A DNA stretch of 64,000 nt from Actinopolyspora alba (GCF_900112765.1 NZ_FOMZ01000008.1:62001-126000), one strand, 5' to 3'. Counted from the stretch's first letter, positions 8,982 to 18,024 are shown. Notes: a model not told the origin generated them from the letters alone. Translations and numbers: made by a program.

Positions 8982-9464
8982 TCAGTCCCACTCGCCCGGA
9001 TCGGCTTCGAGCAGGTCCGAGAGCCGTTCGAGGAACACCCGCTGGGCGGGCAGGATCCGGCGACTCGCCCGATCCAGGTCGAACCAGGCGACGCGGTCGA
9101 GCTCCGGGAACTCCCGGATCCGGCCCGACCCCTTCGGCCACTCCATCGTGAAGGTGCCGGGCACCATCGAACGCGGATCGATCTCGCCCGGCACCGCCCA
9201 GACCGTGACGACCTTGCCACCCGACTGCCGCGCGCTGCCCAGCGACTCGAAACGTCCGGCGGGCGGGTCAATCCCCAGCTCCTCGCGGAACTCCCGCCTG
9301 GCCGCCTTCCAGGCCGACTCCTCGGGGGTGTACTCGCCCTTGGGCACCGACCACGCTCCCTGATCACGGCTGCTCCACAGGGGACCACCCATGTGACCGA
9401 GCAGCACCTCGGCACCACTCTCGCGTCTCCGGAAGACCAGTATCCCGGCGCTGGTTCTGACCAC
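8982..9464 (-). CDS. NUDIX hydrolase
   Basis: A 160-residue NUDIX protein. The NUDIX box is complete and fits GX5EX7REUXEEXGU: it starts at Gly-Glu-Tyr-Thr-Pro-Glu-Glu and ends Arg-Glu-Phe-Arg-Glu-Glu-Leu-Gly-Ile. It is preceded by Gly-Ala-Trp-Ser-Val-Pro-Lys. This type cleaves nucleoside diphosphates linked to another group, using Mg2+ held by the box glutamates; the substrate is unknown. I chose GTG 9464, just before Val-Arg-Thr-Ser-Ala-Gly-Ile-Leu-Val-Phe. The frame is open to 9737, but that extension only translates the repeat element of locus 2 and is not protein-like. The ribosome site GGGAA falls in a decayed copy of the repeat hairpin. Confidence 0.85.
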   Translation of the reverse strand: MVRTSAGILVFRRRESGAEVLLGHMGGPLWSSRDQGAWSVPKGEYTPEESAWKAARREFREELGIDPPAGRFESLGSARQSGGKVVTVWAVPGEIDPRSMVPGTFTMEWPKGSGRIREFPELDRVAWFDLDRASRRILPAQRVFLERLSDLLEADPGEWD

Positions 9465-9725
9465 GACGTCAAATTCCCACGAAATCGCCGCGCCAGTGGG
9501 GCGGCACGGTCCGGGCTCCGTCGATTTCTCGCGAAATCGCCGCGCCGCTTCGGCGCAGGCCGCGCTCCAACCACCTCCGCAGGCCGCACTCCCACCACTT
9601 ACGCAGTCGGCACCACCGCGGGTTCTCCCGTGCGGCTCTCGCGAGGAAGGCCCGACGTGGCGTAGGTGGCTACTCGATGTCGGGCCTCCCGGAGCGAGAG
9701 CCGTGCGAGAGGTTCCGCCACCCAC
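9465..9725 (-). repeat. Composite palindromic repeat, locus 2 (reverse orientation)
   Basis: Reverse-oriented copy between the divergent NUDIX and GT2 genes. Reading the plus strand, it has a decayed hairpin at about 9472-9487 and an intact one at 9522-9539, with starts about 51 bp apart. The arm follows: GGCTCTCGCGAGG, GGCCCGAC, a 22-base loop containing GTAG/CTAC, GTCGGGCC, GGAGCGAGAGCC and finally GAGGTTCCG. The outer and inner pairs can fold into a long nested stem. The 165 bases between it and the GT2 start show nothing else I can name. This is the only divergent gene pair carrying the element. Confidence 0.78.
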
Positions 9726-9889
9726 ACCGCCAGGCAAACCGAGCCGACATCAGTCGCCCCAAGGACTCTCGGCGAATTCCCAGTCGCGACCCCGCCCGCA
9801 CCAAGTTGAACGGACCAGAGTCGGTACCGGGCCCACGGATGTTCCCCCATCCGTTCAGAGACAGAGCCGACCTTTCCGTTAGAGGAGCC

Positions 9890-11224
9890 ATGACCGCGAG
9901 CCCGACGAGCCCCGAGCGCTGCGGGGCGACGTTCCAGTTTCCCTACGAGGAGCCGGTCGAGCCGACCGAACGGACCTCCCCGGAAACCACCTCCCCGCCG
10001 CTGGGCCCGAGCACGGTGGACATCGTCATCCCGGTCCACAACGAGGAGCGCGCGCTGCGCGGCTGTGTCACGACGCTGCACGAACGGCTGCGAAACGACT
10101 TCCCGTTCCCCTGGCGCATCACGATCGTGGACAACGCGAGCACCGACAGCACCCCCGAGCTGGCCGAACAGCTCTCGGAGGAGATGAAGGGGGTCGACTG
10201 CCTTCGGCTCGATCGCAAGGGACGCGGGCTCGCGCTGCGCACGGCCTGGGGAAACACCGACGCCGACATCGCGGTCTACATGGACGTGGACCTGTCCACC
10301 GGGCTGGACGGCCTGCTGCCGCTGGTCGCGCCGCTGGCCAGCGGTCACTCCGACATGGCCATCGGCAGCAGGCTCGCGCCCGCGGCCCGCACGGTCCGGG
10401 GACCCCGGCGCGAGCTGATCTCGCGCTGCTACAACAAGCTGATCAGGCTCACGCACGGCAGTCGCTTCAGCGATGCCCAGTGCGGTTTCAAGGCCGTCCG
10501 CACCTCGGCGCTGCGCCCGCTGCTGCACGCCACCAACGACGACGAGTGGTTCTTCGACACCGAACTGCTGCTGTTGGCCGAGTACAACGGCCTGCGGATC
10601 CACGAGGTCCCGGTCGACTGGGTCGAGGACACCGACAGCAGGGTGAAGGTGTTCAACACCGCCGTGGACGACCTGCGCGGGCTCTGGCGGATCGCCCGCC
10701 GCAAGAGCACCGGTGCCGCCCGGGTCGCCGTCCCCGCGCGCGGCCCGGTCACCTCCGAGCACCCCGACGCGGTACTGGCGCCGGAGTCCAAGCGCTCCCG
10801 GTTGTTCGGACAGCTCGGCTACTTCGCGCTGATCGGGGTGTTCTGCACCATCGGCCAGGCGGTGCTGTACTGGCTGCTGCGCCAGTGGTGGCCCGCCGTG
10901 GCGGCCAACTTCGTCTCACTGCTGGTGCTGACGATCCTGAACACGGAGGCGAACCGGAGGTTGTCCTTCCGGGACTCCGAGACCGGTTTGGGCCGGGCCC
11001 ACATCGGCGCGGGCGGGCTGTTCCTGCTCGGCTACCTGGTGACCTCGGCGGCCGTACTGCTCTACGACTCGGCGGCGGGCGACGCCTCCCCCGCCGCGGA
11101 ATCCGTGGTGCTGGCGTGCGCTTCCGTACTGGTCACCGCCATTCGTTTCCTGCTGCTGCGGACAACGGTGTTCCGCCGCGACGACTCCAGCTCACCACGA
11201 CAGGAAAGTGGTGAGACGAATTGA
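9890..11224 (+). CDS. GT2 glycosyltransferase fused to a GtrA-like membrane domain
   Basis: A 444-residue protein. Residues about 43-270 form a GT-A family 2 domain: Val-Asp-Ile-Val-Ile-Pro-Val-His-Asn-Glu-Glu, the Asp132-Val-Asp134 metal/nucleotide motif, and Asp-Ala-Gln-Cys-Gly-Phe-Lys-Ala, typical of dolichol/polyprenyl-phosphate mannose or glucose synthases. From about 305 to 435 a GtrA-like domain adds about four membrane helices. The combination suggests it loads a sugar from a nucleotide sugar onto polyprenyl phosphate for use outside the membrane. ATG 9890 is preceded by AGAGGAGCC. Its stop overlaps a possible TTG start of the next gene, a GT39-type transferase that would use such a lipid-linked sugar. 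Confidence 0.87.
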   Translation: MTASPTSPERCGATFQFPYEEPVEPTERTSPETTSPPLGPSTVDIVIPVHNEERALRGCVTTLHERLRNDFPFPWRITIVDNASTDSTPELAEQLSEEMKGVDCLRLDRKGRGLALRTAWGNTDADIAVYMDVDLSTGLDGLLPLVAPLASGHSDMAIGSRLAPAARTVRGPRRELISRCYNKLIRLTHGSRFSDAQCGFKAVRTSALRPLLHATNDDEWFFDTELLLLAEYNGLRIHEVPVDWVEDTDSRVKVFNTAVDDLRGLWRIARRKSTGAARVAVPARGPVTSEHPDAVLAPESKRSRLFGQLGYFALIGVFCTIGQAVLYWLLRQWWPAVAANFVSLLVLTILNTEANRRLSFRDSETGLGRAHIGAGGLFLLGYLVTSAAVLLYDSAAGDASPAAESVVLACASVLVTAIRFLLLRTTVFRRDDSSSPRQESGETN

Positions 11225-11253
11225 GTACCGAACCAACGGAGGACGACAACCAC

Positions 11254-13749
11254 ATGGGTTCCACGCGGACCTCGGGAACCATCGCCGAGGCGACCGGGGG
11301 AGGTGACCCCGGAGTAGGTGACGCCGGGCTGGGTGACTCCGGGATGGGTGAACAGCGCCCCACCGGCCACCGCGCCACGAGCGGCCCACTGTGGTCGAGG
11401 ATCGCGCTGGCGGCGATCCTGGTACTCGCGGCCGGACTGTACGGCTGGGCCATCGGCAAGCTGGGCTGGGGAAACACCTACTACTCGGCCGCGGTGAAGT
11501 CGATGGGCGAGAGCTGGGTGAACTTCCTGTTCGGGTCGTTCGACCCGGCAGGAGTCGTCACCGTCGACAAACCACCCGCCGCGCTGTGGCCCCAGGTGAT
11601 CAGCAGCAAGATCTTCGGCGTGCGCGGCTGGGCGCTCATCCTGCCGCAGGTGGTCGAGGGCGTGCTCACCGTGCTGTTGCTGCACCGCACGGTACGGCGC
11701 TGGGCCGGTGAGAGCGCGGGGCTGATCGCGGCCCTGGTGCTGACGCTGACCCCCATCACGGTGGCGATCAATCGGGACAACAACCCGGATCCGCTGCTGA
11801 TGCTGTTCCTGGTGGCCGCCGCCTACGCGCTGACCCGCGCGTCGCAGGCCACCCGCGGTAGGAACGCCACGCTGTGGTTGTGCGGATCGGCGGCACTGAT
11901 CGGCTGCGGCTTCCTCACCAAGATGCTGGCCGCCTGGATGGTCGTGCCCGCTTTCGCCGTGGTCTGGCTGATCAGCTCCCGGTTCGGCTGGGGAACGAAG
12001 CTGGCGCAGTTGGGGGCGGCGGCGGTGTCGCTGCTCGTGTCGTCGCTGTGGTGGGTCGCGATGGTCGATCTCTGGCCGGGCAACCACCCCTACATCGGTG
12101 GCAGTGAGGACGGCTCGGCGTGGAGCCTGGTCATCGGCTACAACGGCCTCGGCCGCGTATTCGGCGGCGAGGGTCCCGGTGGTGGCGGAATCCGCGTCGG
12201 CAACACGAGCCCCGGCAGTGGTTACGGCAGCGGATCGACGAACGGCACCGGCGGTTTCCCAGGCAGTGCCGGGGAGCTCACCGGTGGCGGTTTCCCAGGC
12301 AGTGCCGGGGAGCTCACCGGTGGCGGCTTCCCGGGCGGAGGCGGCGGCCAGGGCGGTGGCCCCGGTGGCGGTTTCGCGGGGAGCGCCGGACCGCTGCGGC
12401 TGTTCAACGACCAGCTGGCCGGCCAGATCAGTTGGCTGCTGCCGCTGTGCCTGATCGCGCTGCTGCTGGCCATCACGGTCGGCGTGCTGCGGCGCAGCGG
12501 TGATCGAACCGTGGGACAACCGCCGGCCGCGGGCGGCTGGGCACTATGGGGACTGTGGCTGCTGATCTGCGGGGCGGTCTTCTCGTTCCAGCAGGGCACG
12601 ATCCACCCCTACTACACGACACAGCTCGCGCCCGCGGTCGCCGCGCTGTGCGGCGGTCTGGTGGTGCTGCTGGTGCGCGCCCATCGCGCGGGCTCGCGCT
12701 GGGTGCCCGCCGCGGGCATGTTCGGTGTGGTGGCGACCGTCTGCTGGGCAGCAGTGATCATCCGGCGCACTCCCGACTGGATGGGCTGGCTGGCCTGGGC
12801 GGTGCTCGGTGTCGGGGCGCTGGCCGCCGTGCTGCTGGCCGTAGGCTGGAAGTGGTCACGGCTGTTGCCGCTGGCCGCGGCGTGCTCGATGGTGGCCGTG
12901 CTGCTCGCGCCCGGCGCCTGGGCCATCAGTGAATCCACCGGCGGTTCCTCCGGAATGGGCGGCACGAACCCGACGGCCGGACCGTCGAGCATGGGCGGTT
13001 TCGGTGGCGGTGGTCCCGGAGGTGGCCGGGGCGGCAACGACTCCGGCAACAACCCCTTCGGGAGTGGGAACGCACCTCCCGGAATGTCCGGGCAGGCGAA
13101 CGGCTCGGGCAACGGGCAGCCCGGTATGCCTGGGCAGTCCGGTAACGGTTCCGGCAGCGGGCAGTCCGACGACCAGGGCCAGTCCGGTATGCCGGGGCAG
13201 TACGGCAACGACTCCGGTGGTTTCCCGGCAGGAGGCGGACCGGGAGGCGGTCGGGGTGGCGCCTCGCTGAGCGACCGGCAACAGGCGATACTGGACTACG
13301 CGATCCAGCATTCGGGATCGGCCCGCATCAAGCTGGCGATCAGCGGCGGCTCCATGTCCGCCTCGTCGTATATCCTGCACAGTGACGCCACGGTCATCGG
13401 AATGGGCGGTTTCACCGGCAGTGACAACGCTCCCTCGGTGTCACAGTTGGCGGAGTGGACCGACAACGGCGAACTGCGGTACGTCCTCGGTTCGGACGGT
13501 GGTCGCGGTGGCGGCGGCCGGGGCGGTGGTCCCGGTGGCGGCGGCTACTCCCAACAGCGGAGCGAGTGGATCGAGCGGAACTGCTCCGAGGTGGACTCAT
13601 CCGAATATCTGAGCGACAGTCGGAGCGAGACCGACAACCGAAGTCGGACCGGCAGTCGGAACAGCGACGACGGTGACGCGTCCGGATCCGGTTCTGCCGG
13701 ATCGAGTTCGGGCACGGGTCAGTCGTCGACGCTGTACGAGTGTGCGTGA
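11254..13749 (+). CDS. GT39/PMT_2-type membrane glycosyltransferase with glycine-rich loops
   Basis: A large polytopic protein (831 residues from ATG 11254; TTG 11221, overlapping the previous stop, would give 842). The N-terminal half has the PMT/ArnT-like helices and the extracytoplasmic motif Val-Asp-Lys-Pro-Pro near residue 104. It also has Asn-Arg-Asp-Asn-Asn-Pro-Asp-Pro, common in actinobacterial members. Two long Gly/Ser/Asn-rich loops interrupt it; the first contains a 36-bp tandem repeat. The C-terminal extracellular domain (Ile-Gly-Met-Gly-Gly-Phe-Thr-Gly-Ser-Asp, Trp-Ile-Glu-Arg-Asn-Cys) is typical of this family. It likely moves a sugar from a polyprenyl carrier, such as that made by the preceding GT2 enzyme, onto a cell-surface acceptor. 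A two-component system follows 22 bases later. Confidence 0.82.
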   Translation: MGSTRTSGTIAEATGGGDPGVGDAGLGDSGMGEQRPTGHRATSGPLWSRIALAAILVLAAGLYGWAIGKLGWGNTYYSAAVKSMGESWVNFLFGSFDPAGVVTVDKPPAALWPQVISSKIFGVRGWALILPQVVEGVLTVLLLHRTVRRWAGESAGLIAALVLTLTPITVAINRDNNPDPLLMLFLVAAAYALTRASQATRGRNATLWLCGSAALIGCGFLTKMLAAWMVVPAFAVVWLISSRFGWGTKLAQLGAAAVSLLVSSLWWVAMVDLWPGNHPYIGGSEDGSAWSLVIGYNGLGRVFGGEGPGGGGIRVGNTSPGSGYGSGSTNGTGGFPGSAGELTGGGFPGSAGELTGGGFPGGGGGQGGGPGGGFAGSAGPLRLFNDQLAGQISWLLPLCLIALLLAITVGVLRRSGDRTVGQPPAAGGWALWGLWLLICGAVFSFQQGTIHPYYTTQLAPAVAALCGGLVVLLVRAHRAGSRWVPAAGMFGVVATVCWAAVIIRRTPDWMGWLAWAVLGVGALAAVLLAVGWKWSRLLPLAAACSMVAVLLAPGAWAISESTGGSSGMGGTNPTAGPSSMGGFGGGGPGGGRGGNDSGNNPFGSGNAPPGMSGQANGSGNGQPGMPGQSGNGSGSGQSDDQGQSGMPGQYGNDSGGFPAGGGPGGGRGGASLSDRQQAILDYAIQHSGSARIKLAISGGSMSASSYILHSDATVIGMGGFTGSDNAPSVSQLAEWTDNGELRYVLGSDGGRGGGGRGGGPGGGGYSQQRSEWIERNCSEVDSSEYLSDSRSETDNRSRTGSRNSDDGDASGSGSAGSSSGTGQSSTLYECA
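12250..12321 (+). repeat. In-frame 36-bp tandem duplication
   Basis: Two identical 36-bp units (12250-12285 and 12286-12321) encode Gly-Gly-Phe-Pro-Gly-Ser-Ala-Gly-Glu-Leu-Thr-Gly twice in a row in the glycine-rich loop of the GT39-type protein. A third unit begins but diverges after GGCGGCTTCCC. Identical sequence suggests recent slippage. Confidence 0.9.
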
Positions 13750-13771
13750 AAGACCGAGCGGGAAGAACAGC

Positions 13772-14515
13772 ATGGGCGAATCCGACGCGGCCGTCGAGCG
13801 GCGGATCCTGGTCGTCGAGGACGAATCGAGCATCCGCATCCTGTTGGAGTCGACGCTGCGGCTCGCCGGCTACACCGTCGGCGTCGCCGAGAACGGGCAG
13901 CAGGCGCTCGTGGAGGCGCAACGTTTCCGCCCCGATCTGGTGGTGCTCGACGTGATGCTGCCCGATCTGGACGGGTTCGCGGTGACCCGCGGGCTGCGGG
14001 CCGCCGGATCGGAGACGCCCGTGCTGTTCCTCACCGCACGCACCGAGGTAGACGACCGCATCGAGGGGTTGTCGGCCGGTGGCGACGACTACGTCACCAA
14101 ACCGTTCAGCCTGGACGAGGTGTTGCTGCGCATCCGGGCGATCCTCCGGCGCACCGGCCACGAGGAGGGCAGCACTGGCGCGGCGGACTCCGACACGCTG
14201 CGCTACGCGGACCTGGAACTGGACCAGGCTGCGCACGAGGTTCACCGGGCGGGCGAGTACATCCAGCTCTCGCCCACCGAGTTCAACCTGCTGTCCTACC
14301 TGATGACGAACGCGACGCGGGTGGTGAGCAAGGCCCAGATCCTCGATCAGGTGTGGAACTACGACTTCGCCGGTGACGGCAGGATCGTGGAGACCTACGT
14401 GCGGTACCTGCGGCGCAAGATCGACCGGTTCGAGCCGCCGCTGATACAAACCGTGCGCGGCGTCGGCTACTGCCTCCGGCTACCGCGGGAGCACACCGGG
14501 ACGGCGACGTCGTGA
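13772..14515 (+). CDS. OmpR/PhoB-family response regulator
   Basis: A 247-residue response regulator. The receiver domain has the acidic pocket Glu-Asp-Glu at 16-18, phospho-acceptor Asp60 (Leu-Asp-Val-Met-Leu-Pro-Asp), a Thr-Ala switch residue and Lys in Val-Thr-Lys-Pro-Phe. The C-terminal winged-helix DNA-binding domain shows Leu-Ser-Pro-Thr-Glu-Phe-Asn-Leu-Leu and Val-Arg-Tyr-Leu-Arg-Arg-Lys-Ile. ATG 13772 follows GGGAAG. It is transcribed with the two upstream glycosyltransferase genes and overlaps the next gene by four bases (GTGA). The layout suggests it controls cell-surface glycosylation genes, including its own operon, but this is inference from position. Confidence 0.92.
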   Translation: MGESDAAVERRILVVEDESSIRILLESTLRLAGYTVGVAENGQQALVEAQRFRPDLVVLDVMLPDLDGFAVTRGLRAAGSETPVLFLTARTEVDDRIEGLSAGGDDYVTKPFSLDEVLLRIRAILRRTGHEEGSTGAADSDTLRYADLELDQAAHEVHRAGEYIQLSPTEFNLLSYLMTNATRVVSKAQILDQVWNYDFAGDGRIVETYVRYLRRKIDRFEPPLIQTVRGVGYCLRLPREHTGTATS

Positions 14516-16020
14516 CGGGTGGGGTGACCGTTCCCGACTGGCTGCGTGCCCGCTCGTTGCGGCGCAGACTGCTGATCGGCGCGACCCTGCTCGCCACGAT
14601 CGCCGTGCTGGCCTCGCAGGTGATCGGCGTGGTCGTGCTGCGCTCGTGGCTGCTGAGCAGGGTGGACGAACAGCTGGAGGACTTCCGGCCGCCCCGGCCG
14701 GAGGCGATAGGTGGCCCGGTACCGGGTGAACCAGACGACGGACAGCGGCGATTGCCATCCGATTTCCGGGTGTACTTCTACACCCCGAGCGGCGAGTTGC
14801 GTAAGTCGCTGGGCAGCGGACCCGAGAACGGCCCGGAACTGCGGGCGGGGCAGGCCGGGAACTTCTCCGAGTACCGGGAACCGACCACCGTGCCCGCCGA
14901 GTCCGGCGGTGGCAGCTGGCGAGTGCTGCGGCAGGACATTCCCGGTGAGGGTTCGGCGGTGGTCGCGCTACCGCTGGACACGCTGCAAGGGGCCGTGTCG
15001 AAACTGCTCTGGCTGAACTCGGCACTGCTGCTGGCAACCGTGGTGGGGCTGATCGCGGTCGGCCGGTGGGTGGTGCGCCTCGGACTGTTGCCGCTGACCA
15101 GGATGGAGCGTACAGCGGGCGCGATCGCCGAGGGGAACCTGGATCTGCGCCTGCGCGAGACCGATCCGCACACCGAGATCGGCAGGCTCGGTCGGGTGCT
15201 CAACACCATGATCGAACGACTGCGGTCGGCGCTGCGGGAACGCGAGTCCTCCGAGGCCAGGCTGCGGCGGTTCGTCGCCGACGCGGGACACGAATTGCGC
15301 ACGCCGCTCACCTCGATGCGCGGCTTCGCGGAGCTGGTGCTCAAGCACGAGAGCCTGCCCGCCGAGCAGCGGCACGAGGCGCATCGGATGATCGAGCAGA
15401 ACGCGGAGCGCATGAGTCTACTGGTGGAGGACCTGCTGCTGCTGGCGAAGCTGGACCAGGAGCCGGTCTACGACCGTGAGGAGGTGGACCTGCTCTCGGT
15501 GACCGCCGACGCGATCAGCGGCACCGCGCACCGGGGGGCCTCCTCGCGGGTGCGGCTGGACCCGCTGCGCCCGGACGCCACGGAACTGGAGTCCGTGCGG
15601 GTGATCGGGGACTCCCACCGGCTGCGTCAGGTCGTGGGCAATCTGGTCTCGAACGCGCTGTCGCACACCCCGCCGGAGACCGACATCCGGGTTCGGGTGG
15701 GAACCGCCCCGGCGGGTAGCACTACCGGCGGACTGAACGGCCCGGATCGGTGGGTGTCCGGACCCGAGCTGGTGGCGGGCACGCCGACCGCGATCGTGGA
15801 CGTCACCGACTCGGGGCCTGGGCTGTCCCCCGAACAGGCGGGCCAGGTGTTCGACCGGTTCTACCGGGCCGACGCGGCCCGCACCCGGGAGCACGGCGGC
15901 AGCGGACTGGGGCTGGCGATAGCCGCGGCCATAGCGGGAAACCACGGTGGCCGGATAGAGCTGGACACCCGCCCCGGGCAGGGAGCCACCTTCCGGCTCG
16001 TGCTGCCCGAAGCGGAGTGA
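14512..16020 (+). CDS. Membrane sensor histidine kinase
   Basis: A 502-residue kinase: a membrane helix at about 20-45, an extracytoplasmic sensor region to about 165, a second membrane helix, a HAMP linker, HisKA with His260 (Asp-Ala-Gly-His-Glu-Leu-Arg-Thr-Pro-Leu-Thr-Ser), and an HATPase_c domain. The ATPase domain has N-box Asn-Leu-Val-Ser-Asn-Ala and G-boxes Asp-Ser-Gly-Pro-Gly-Leu and Gly-Gly-Ser-Gly-Leu-Gly-Leu. It starts at a GTG that overlaps the response-regulator stop, so the two are translationally coupled partners. The sensor domain is not a type I recognise, and the signal is unknown. The gene ends the operon and is followed by a hairpin facing the acyl-CoA synthetase gene. Confidence 0.92.
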   Translation: MTGGVTVPDWLRARSLRRRLLIGATLLATIAVLASQVIGVVVLRSWLLSRVDEQLEDFRPPRPEAIGGPVPGEPDDGQRRLPSDFRVYFYTPSGELRKSLGSGPENGPELRAGQAGNFSEYREPTTVPAESGGGSWRVLRQDIPGEGSAVVALPLDTLQGAVSKLLWLNSALLLATVVGLIAVGRWVVRLGLLPLTRMERTAGAIAEGNLDLRLRETDPHTEIGRLGRVLNTMIERLRSALRERESSEARLRRFVADAGHELRTPLTSMRGFAELVLKHESLPAEQRHEAHRMIEQNAERMSLLVEDLLLLAKLDQEPVYDREEVDLLSVTADAISGTAHRGASSRVRLDPLRPDATELESVRVIGDSHRLRQVVGNLVSNALSHTPPETDIRVRVGTAPAGSTTGGLNGPDRWVSGPELVAGTPTAIVDVTDSGPGLSPEQAGQVFDRFYRADAARTREHGGSGLGLAIAAAIAGNHGGRIELDTRPGQGATFRLVLPEAE

Positions 16021-16066
16021 ACGGCTCGATCCGACCCCGAGCGGGCGCGGCCGCGAGAATTCCGGT

Positions 16067-16108
16067 CGACCGGGGACCGCCGGGAGGGTCCCAGGGCGAC
16101 CCCGGTCG
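16067..16108. terminator. Bidirectional nested terminator hairpin
   Basis: Perfect 9-bp outer stem CGACCGGGG/CCCCGGTCG enclosing an inner GGACC/GGTCC pair. It lies between the convergent histidine kinase and acyl-CoA synthetase genes, 46 bases after the kinase stop. Confidence 0.7.
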
Positions 16109-16150
16109 AACCGTTCGGGCAGCCGTTCAGGCGTTCAGCAGAGCAGGCGT

Positions 16151-17758
16151 TCAGCCGAGCAGTTGTTCGCGGAGCGTCTTCTTGGAGAACTTGCCGGTGC
16201 TGGTCTTGGGCAGCTCGTCGACGAACCACACCTCGTCCGGCAGCCACCACTTAGCCACCCGCTGCCGCAGGTGGTCGAACACCTGTTCGGAGGTGAGCTG
16301 CTTCCCCTCCTCCGTGACCACGCAGGCCACCGGGCGCTCGGTCCACTTCGGATCCGGCTTGGCGATCACTGCTGCCTCGACCACGTCCTCGTGGGCCATG
16401 ATGTGGTTCTCCAGCTCGACCGAGGAGATCCACTCGCCACCGGACTTGACCAGGTCCTTGGTGCGGTCCACGAGCCGAACGAAACCGTGCTCGTCCATCG
16501 TCGCCACGTCGCCGGTGCGCAGCCACCCGTCGGAGGTGAACGCGTCCCGCCCCTCGTCGCCGTAGTAGGACGAGGCGATCCAGGGCCCGGCCGCCTGCAG
16601 CTCACCGGGCGTGGCACCGTCCCACGGCTGTTCCTCCCCGGTGTCCATGTCCACGATGCGCAGGTCCACCAGCGGGACGGCCTGGCCCTGCGTGGCACGC
16701 ACCTCGATCAGCTGCTCGGCGCTCAATCCGTCGTGATGACTGCGGGGACTGGCCAGCGAGGCCAGCGGGCTGGTCTCGGTCATGCCCCACGCCTGGGTGA
16801 TCGGAATGCCGATCGCCTCGCGCCACCCCTCGGACAGGGCCGTGGGAATGGCCGAACCCCCGCCGACGACCACCCGCAGGCTGGACAGGTCGTGGTCACC
16901 CAGCAACGGCAGCATCCCCATCCAGATGGTGGGCACGCCCGCCGTGGTGGTTACGCGATGGCGCTCCAGCATGCTCACGAGCGCCTCGGGCTTCATCGCC
17001 GGACCGGGGAACACGATCGAGGTACCCGCGAAAATCGCGGCGTAGGGCAACCCCCAGGCGTTGACGTGGAACATCGGCACCACGGGAAGCATGGTGTCCC
17101 GTTCGCTGAGCCCCACGGCGTCGACTGTCAGGCTGACCAGGGAGTGCAGCACCGTGGAGCGGTGCGAGTAGACCACGCCCTTGGGCTGACCGGTGGTTCC
17201 GGAGGTGTAGCACATCGCGGCGGCCGCGTTCTCGTCGGCGACCTCGAAGCGACCGCGGAACGGCTCGGCGGCGGCGAGCAGCTCCTCGTAGTCCCGGATG
17301 CGGGGGTCGTCCGGGATCTCGGAGTCCGCGCCGTCGTCGAGGACCACGAAGTACCGCACGGTGGTCAGCTGATCGGCCATGGGCCACAGCATCGGGAGCA
17401 GCGAACGATCCACGAACACCACGTCGTCGGCGGCGTGCTCGGCGATGTAGGCGACCTGTTCGGCGAACAGCCTGATGTTGAGGGTGTGCAGCACGCGTCC
17501 GGTGCACGGCACGCCGAAGTAGAGTTCGAGGTGACGCTGGGTGTTCCAGCCGAACGTGGCCACCCTGGCCCCTTCGGGGACCCCGAGCTGGTCGAGCACG
17601 GTGGCCAGTCGCCGGACGCGCGAGGCCCACTCGGCGTAGGTGCTTTCGACCTCACCACGCAGCGTGGTGGTGACGATTCGCTTGTCCTGGAACTGCCGCT
17701 CCGCCCGGTGGAAGATGTGCGGGATGGTGAGCGGACGGTCCTGCATCAGTGCCTGCAT
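16151..17758 (-). CDS. AMP-dependent acyl-CoA synthetase (fatty acid--CoA ligase)
   Basis: A 535-residue adenylate-forming enzyme of the medium/long-chain fatty acyl-CoA ligase type. It shows the P-loop-like motif Tyr-Thr-Ser-Gly-Thr-Thr-Gly-Gln-Pro-Lys-Gly, the A5 motif Trp-Gly-Met-Thr-Glu-Thr-Ser-Pro, the Asp-Gly-Trp-Leu-Arg-Thr-Gly-Asp hinge region and a C-terminal catalytic lysine region Ser-Thr-Gly-Lys-Phe-Ser-Lys-Lys. It activates a carboxylic acid with ATP and transfers it to CoA, feeding beta-oxidation or lipid synthesis. I start at ATG 17758; 33 more upstream codons are open but not family-like. Single gene, with hairpins of repeat locus 3 about 190 bases upstream. Confidence 0.9.
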   Translation of the reverse strand: MQALMQDRPLTIPHIFHRAERQFQDKRIVTTTLRGEVESTYAEWASRVRRLATVLDQLGVPEGARVATFGWNTQRHLELYFGVPCTGRVLHTLNIRLFAEQVAYIAEHAADDVVFVDRSLLPMLWPMADQLTTVRYFVVLDDGADSEIPDDPRIRDYEELLAAAEPFRGRFEVADENAAAAMCYTSGTTGQPKGVVYSHRSTVLHSLVSLTVDAVGLSERDTMLPVVPMFHVNAWGLPYAAIFAGTSIVFPGPAMKPEALVSMLERHRVTTTAGVPTIWMGMLPLLGDHDLSSLRVVVGGGSAIPTALSEGWREAIGIPITQAWGMTETSPLASLASPRSHHDGLSAEQLIEVRATQGQAVPLVDLRIVDMDTGEEQPWDGATPGELQAAGPWIASSYYGDEGRDAFTSDGWLRTGDVATMDEHGFVRLVDRTKDLVKSGGEWISSVELENHIMAHEDVVEAAVIAKPDPKWTERPVACVVTEEGKQLTSEQVFDHLRQRVAKWWLPDEVWFVDELPKTSTGKFSKKTLREQLLG

Positions 17759-17944
17759 ATCGGGCTCTTTCGTTCTGGTGGGGTGAGAGCGCCCCGGGAG
17801 AGCCGGTACGGACCGAGCCCCGGTCGGCGTGACTGGTGACACAGTAGTGTGTATCACCCGCTCGGGGGTATTGGCACCACATCATCACCCCGCGATGTTC
17901 GCGGATCGTTGTGCGGTGGGCACGATCGCCGTTCGGCGGGTGGG

Positions 17945-18016
17945 GATGTCGATTTCTCGCGAAATCGCCGGGTCGGCACGGCCCTCGCCCCGTCGATTTC
18001 TCGCGAAATCGCCGCG
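17945..18016 (-). repeat. Hairpin pair of the repeat family, locus 3 (no arm)
   Basis: Two copies of CGATTTCTCGCGAAATCG at 17950-17967 and 17994-18011. Starts are 44 bp apart, the shortest spacing in the window. The arm part of the composite element is absent. The second copy ends 14 bases before the stop codon of the minus-strand YrhK-like gene, so it lies in that gene's 3' untranslated region. Confidence 0.8.
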
Positions 18017-18024
18017 GGCAGGGC

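Noticed and set aside
9465-9737. N-terminal extension of the NUDIX protein
   Set aside because: The extra 91 residues translate the palindromic repeat of locus 2 and are unlike any NUDIX protein; a GTG with a ribosome site lies at the conserved start.
17945-18016. CRISPR array: 18-bp palindromic repeats with ~34-bp spacers at several loci
   Set aside because: Only two or three units per site, the spacers are related to each other between loci, no cas genes are present, and the repeats are shorter than CRISPR repeats.
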